Source: Pseudomonadota bacterium
GTDB taxonomy: Bacteria > Pseudomonadota > Gammaproteobacteria > Pseudomonadales > Pseudomonadaceae
NCBI GenBank assembly: GCA_023431055.1
Contig: JAEYXX010000024.1
Location: 1-20,367, forward strand
Length of the DNA stretch: 20,367 bases
Direction of reading: 5' to 3'
Below, one piece after another: positions 18,090 through 20,367 of the stretch (positions are counted from its first letter, which is position 1; each line of letters starts with the position of its first letter). A model generated the notes under the pieces. The model made no database searches. It had not been told where the DNA came from and worked only from the letters and a program-made list of their open reading frames with translations. The translations under genes were made by a program, and so were the position numbers.

Positions 18090-18332
18090 TCAGGCTTGCG
18101 AAGCGCCGATAGGGCTGACTTCGGCCTGAATCAAAGCAAAGCGTGGAACGCGCTTGCCGTCCACCTCGATCTCTTCACAGAACATGCCGAGCGGCCTGAC
18201 CCACAGGCCAAACTCGCCGTATAACGCCTGATAGACCACCACCTCTTCCTCATTCTCGGAATGGCGTGCCACGCCGAATACACGGTAGTGCGGGCCTTTG
18301 TAGTGGCGATAGAGTCCTGGCTGCAACTGCAT
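18090..18332 (-). CDS. DUF1653 domain protein, 80 aa
   Basis: An 80-residue protein with the DUF1653 pattern: a start of LQPGLYRHYKGPHYRVFGVARHSE split around 4-27, then VVVYQALYGEFGLWVRPLGMF (about 32-52) and a C-terminal PRFALIQ. The family is made of small, single-domain proteins of unknown function. It has no signal peptide. GGGAA lies 7-8 nt upstream of the ATG. It sits just downstream of the fadBA terminator and upstream of topA, on the same strand. Some read-through into topA cannot be excluded, but topA has a good promoter of its own. Confidence 0.87.
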   Translation of the reverse strand: MQLQPGLYRHYKGPHYRVFGVARHSENEEEVVVYQALYGEFGLWVRPLGMFCEEIEVDGKRVPRFALIQAEVSPIGASQA

Positions 18333-18366
18333 GAGCGGTTCCCGATATAAAAAGCCGTAAAAAGCA

Positions 18367-18391
18367 AAACCGGGGCACTAGGCCCCGGTTT
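18367..18391 (-). terminator. Intrinsic terminator of fadBA
   Basis: A perfect 10-bp stem, AAACCGGGGC (18367-18376) and GCCCCGGTTT (18382-18391), with a 5-nt loop. On the minus strand it is followed by TTTTGCTTTTT-type sequence. It lies 15 nt after the fadA stop. Confidence 0.9.
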
Positions 18392-18405
18392 CTGTCCGCT
18401 GGCGC

Positions 18406-19611
<1,206 letters not shown>

Positions 19612-20367
19612 TTAACCGAAGAACTTCTGGCCCTTGGCGGCCATTTCGCGAAGTTTTGCGGTCGGGTGGTACAGGGCGCCCAGCTCGGCATACTTGTCAG
19701 CCAGGGCGACGAATTCAGCAACACCGATGGAATCGATGTAGCGCAGCGCACCGCCACGGAAGGGAGGGAAGCCGATACCGTAGATCAGGCCCATGTCGGC
19801 CTCGGCTGCGGTGTCGACGATGCCGTCTTCCAGGCAACGAACGGTTTCCATGCACAGCGGGATCATCATGAAGTTGATGATGTCCTCGTCGGTGACTTCA
19901 CGCTCTTCGACCACGATGGACTTGAGCAGCTCGTAAGCAGCCGGGTCGGTGACCTTCTTCGGCTTGCCGCGCTTGTCGGTCTCGTAGGCATAGAAACCCT
20001 TGCCGTTCTTCTGACCCAGGCGATTGGCGTCGTACATCACGTCGACGGCAGTCTTGCCTTCGACAGCCATACGATCCGGGAAGCCTTCGGCCATCACGTC
20101 ACGGCCGTGGTGGCCAGTGTCGATGCCGACCACGTCGGAGAGGTAAGCCGGGCCCATGGGCCAGCCGAACTTCTCCATCACCTTGTCGATGCGCACGAAG
20201 TCGACGCCAAAGCCCAGCAGCTTGGAGAAGCCGCCGAAGTACGGGAACAGTACGCGGTTGACCAAAAAGCCCGGGCAATCGTTGACCACGATCGGGTTCT
20301 TGCCCATCTTCTTGGCGTAGGCAACGGTGGTGGCCACGGCCACTTCGCTGGACTTCTCGCCACGGAT
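19612..20367 (-). CDS. fadB: FadB, fatty acid oxidation complex alpha subunit, C-terminal part
   Basis: The gene is cut by the right edge; the last 251 residues of a protein that is about 715 long in the family are present, in one open frame from base 20367 to the TAA. This part holds the end of the 3-hydroxyacyl-CoA dehydrogenase NAD domain and its C-terminal helical domains ([21 protein letters not shown], then [20 protein letters not shown] and [16 protein letters not shown]). The N-terminal enoyl-CoA hydratase/isomerase half, the start and the promoter lie outside. The internal GTG at 20343 is not the real start. Partner gene fadA follows after 30 nt. Confidence 0.95.
   Translation of the reverse strand: MRGEKSSEVAVATTVAYAKKMGKNPIVVNDCPGFLVNRVLFPYFGGFSKLLGFGVDFVRIDKVMEKFGWPMGPAYLSDVVGIDTGHHGRDVMAEGFPDRMAVEGKTAVDVMYDANRLGQKNGKGFYAYETDKRGKPKKVTDPAAYELLKSIVVEEREVTDEDIINFMMIPLCMETVRCLEDGIVDTAAEADMGLIYGIGFPPFRGGALRYIDSIGVAEFVALADKYAELGALYHPTAKLREMAAKGQKFFG

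Overview
The window is a stretch of chromosomal core genome from a gammaproteobacterium, almost certainly a Pseudomonas. The reasons are the high G+C coding bias, near-identity (from memory) of PsrA, NagZ, LexA and GapB-type GAPDH to Pseudomonas proteins, and a gene order (nqr, gap, mfd, csiV, nagZ, psrA, lexA, sulA, two small hypotheticals, topA, DUF1653, fadAB) that I recall from the P. aeruginosa PA2994-PA3014 region. Two differences from that recalled order are an L,D-transpeptidase gene between nagZ and psrA, and no gene between gap and nqrA. This might fit the P. mendocina/oleovorans group, but the species call is tentative. I saw no tRNA, rRNA, CRISPR array, insertion sequence or phage gene.

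Layout. Bases 1-4675 (minus strand) hold the nqrABCDEF operon, with nqrF cut by the left edge. It encodes the six-subunit respiratory NADH:quinone oxidoreductase, and the cistrons abut or overlap by a few bases. A 310-bp gap (4676-4985) holds the nqr promoter and leader and a perfect-palindrome terminator for the upstream gene. That gene (4986-6434, minus) is a GAPDH with an extra N-terminal domain of about 130 residues. Divergent from it is mfd (6584-10021, plus), the transcription-repair coupling factor, followed closely by a secreted CsiV-family protein (10033-10557). Convergent to these is a minus-strand cluster psrA, L,D-transpeptidase, nagZ (12891 down to 10597). It joins a fatty-acid-responsive TetR regulator to peptidoglycan cross-linking and recycling enzymes. 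The lexA-sulA SOS operon (13119-14213, plus) diverges from psrA.

The 227-bp psrA/lexA intergenic region is the densest regulatory stretch. psrA has two abutting perfect PsrA-type operators over its promoter. lexA has two SOS boxes, one of which contains its -10. After sulA comes a 7-bp tandem repeat of 9.6 copies, then a bidirectional terminator, then a degenerate inverted copy of the same heptamer. Next, all on the minus strand, are two small conserved proteins (79 and 172 aa), topA, a DUF1653 protein, and the fadBA beta-oxidation operon, with fadB cut by the right edge.

How the genes connect. Two circuits meet here. One is DNA damage: LexA represses itself and SulA, and Mfd repairs transcribed strands. 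The other is fatty-acid sensing: in P. aeruginosa PsrA is known to repress itself and fadBA, which lies about 7 kb away here, although the fadB promoter is outside the window. I found no convincing undescribed system. The most worthwhile leads are the cis-regulatory and repeat structures and the psrA-linked cell-wall gene pair.
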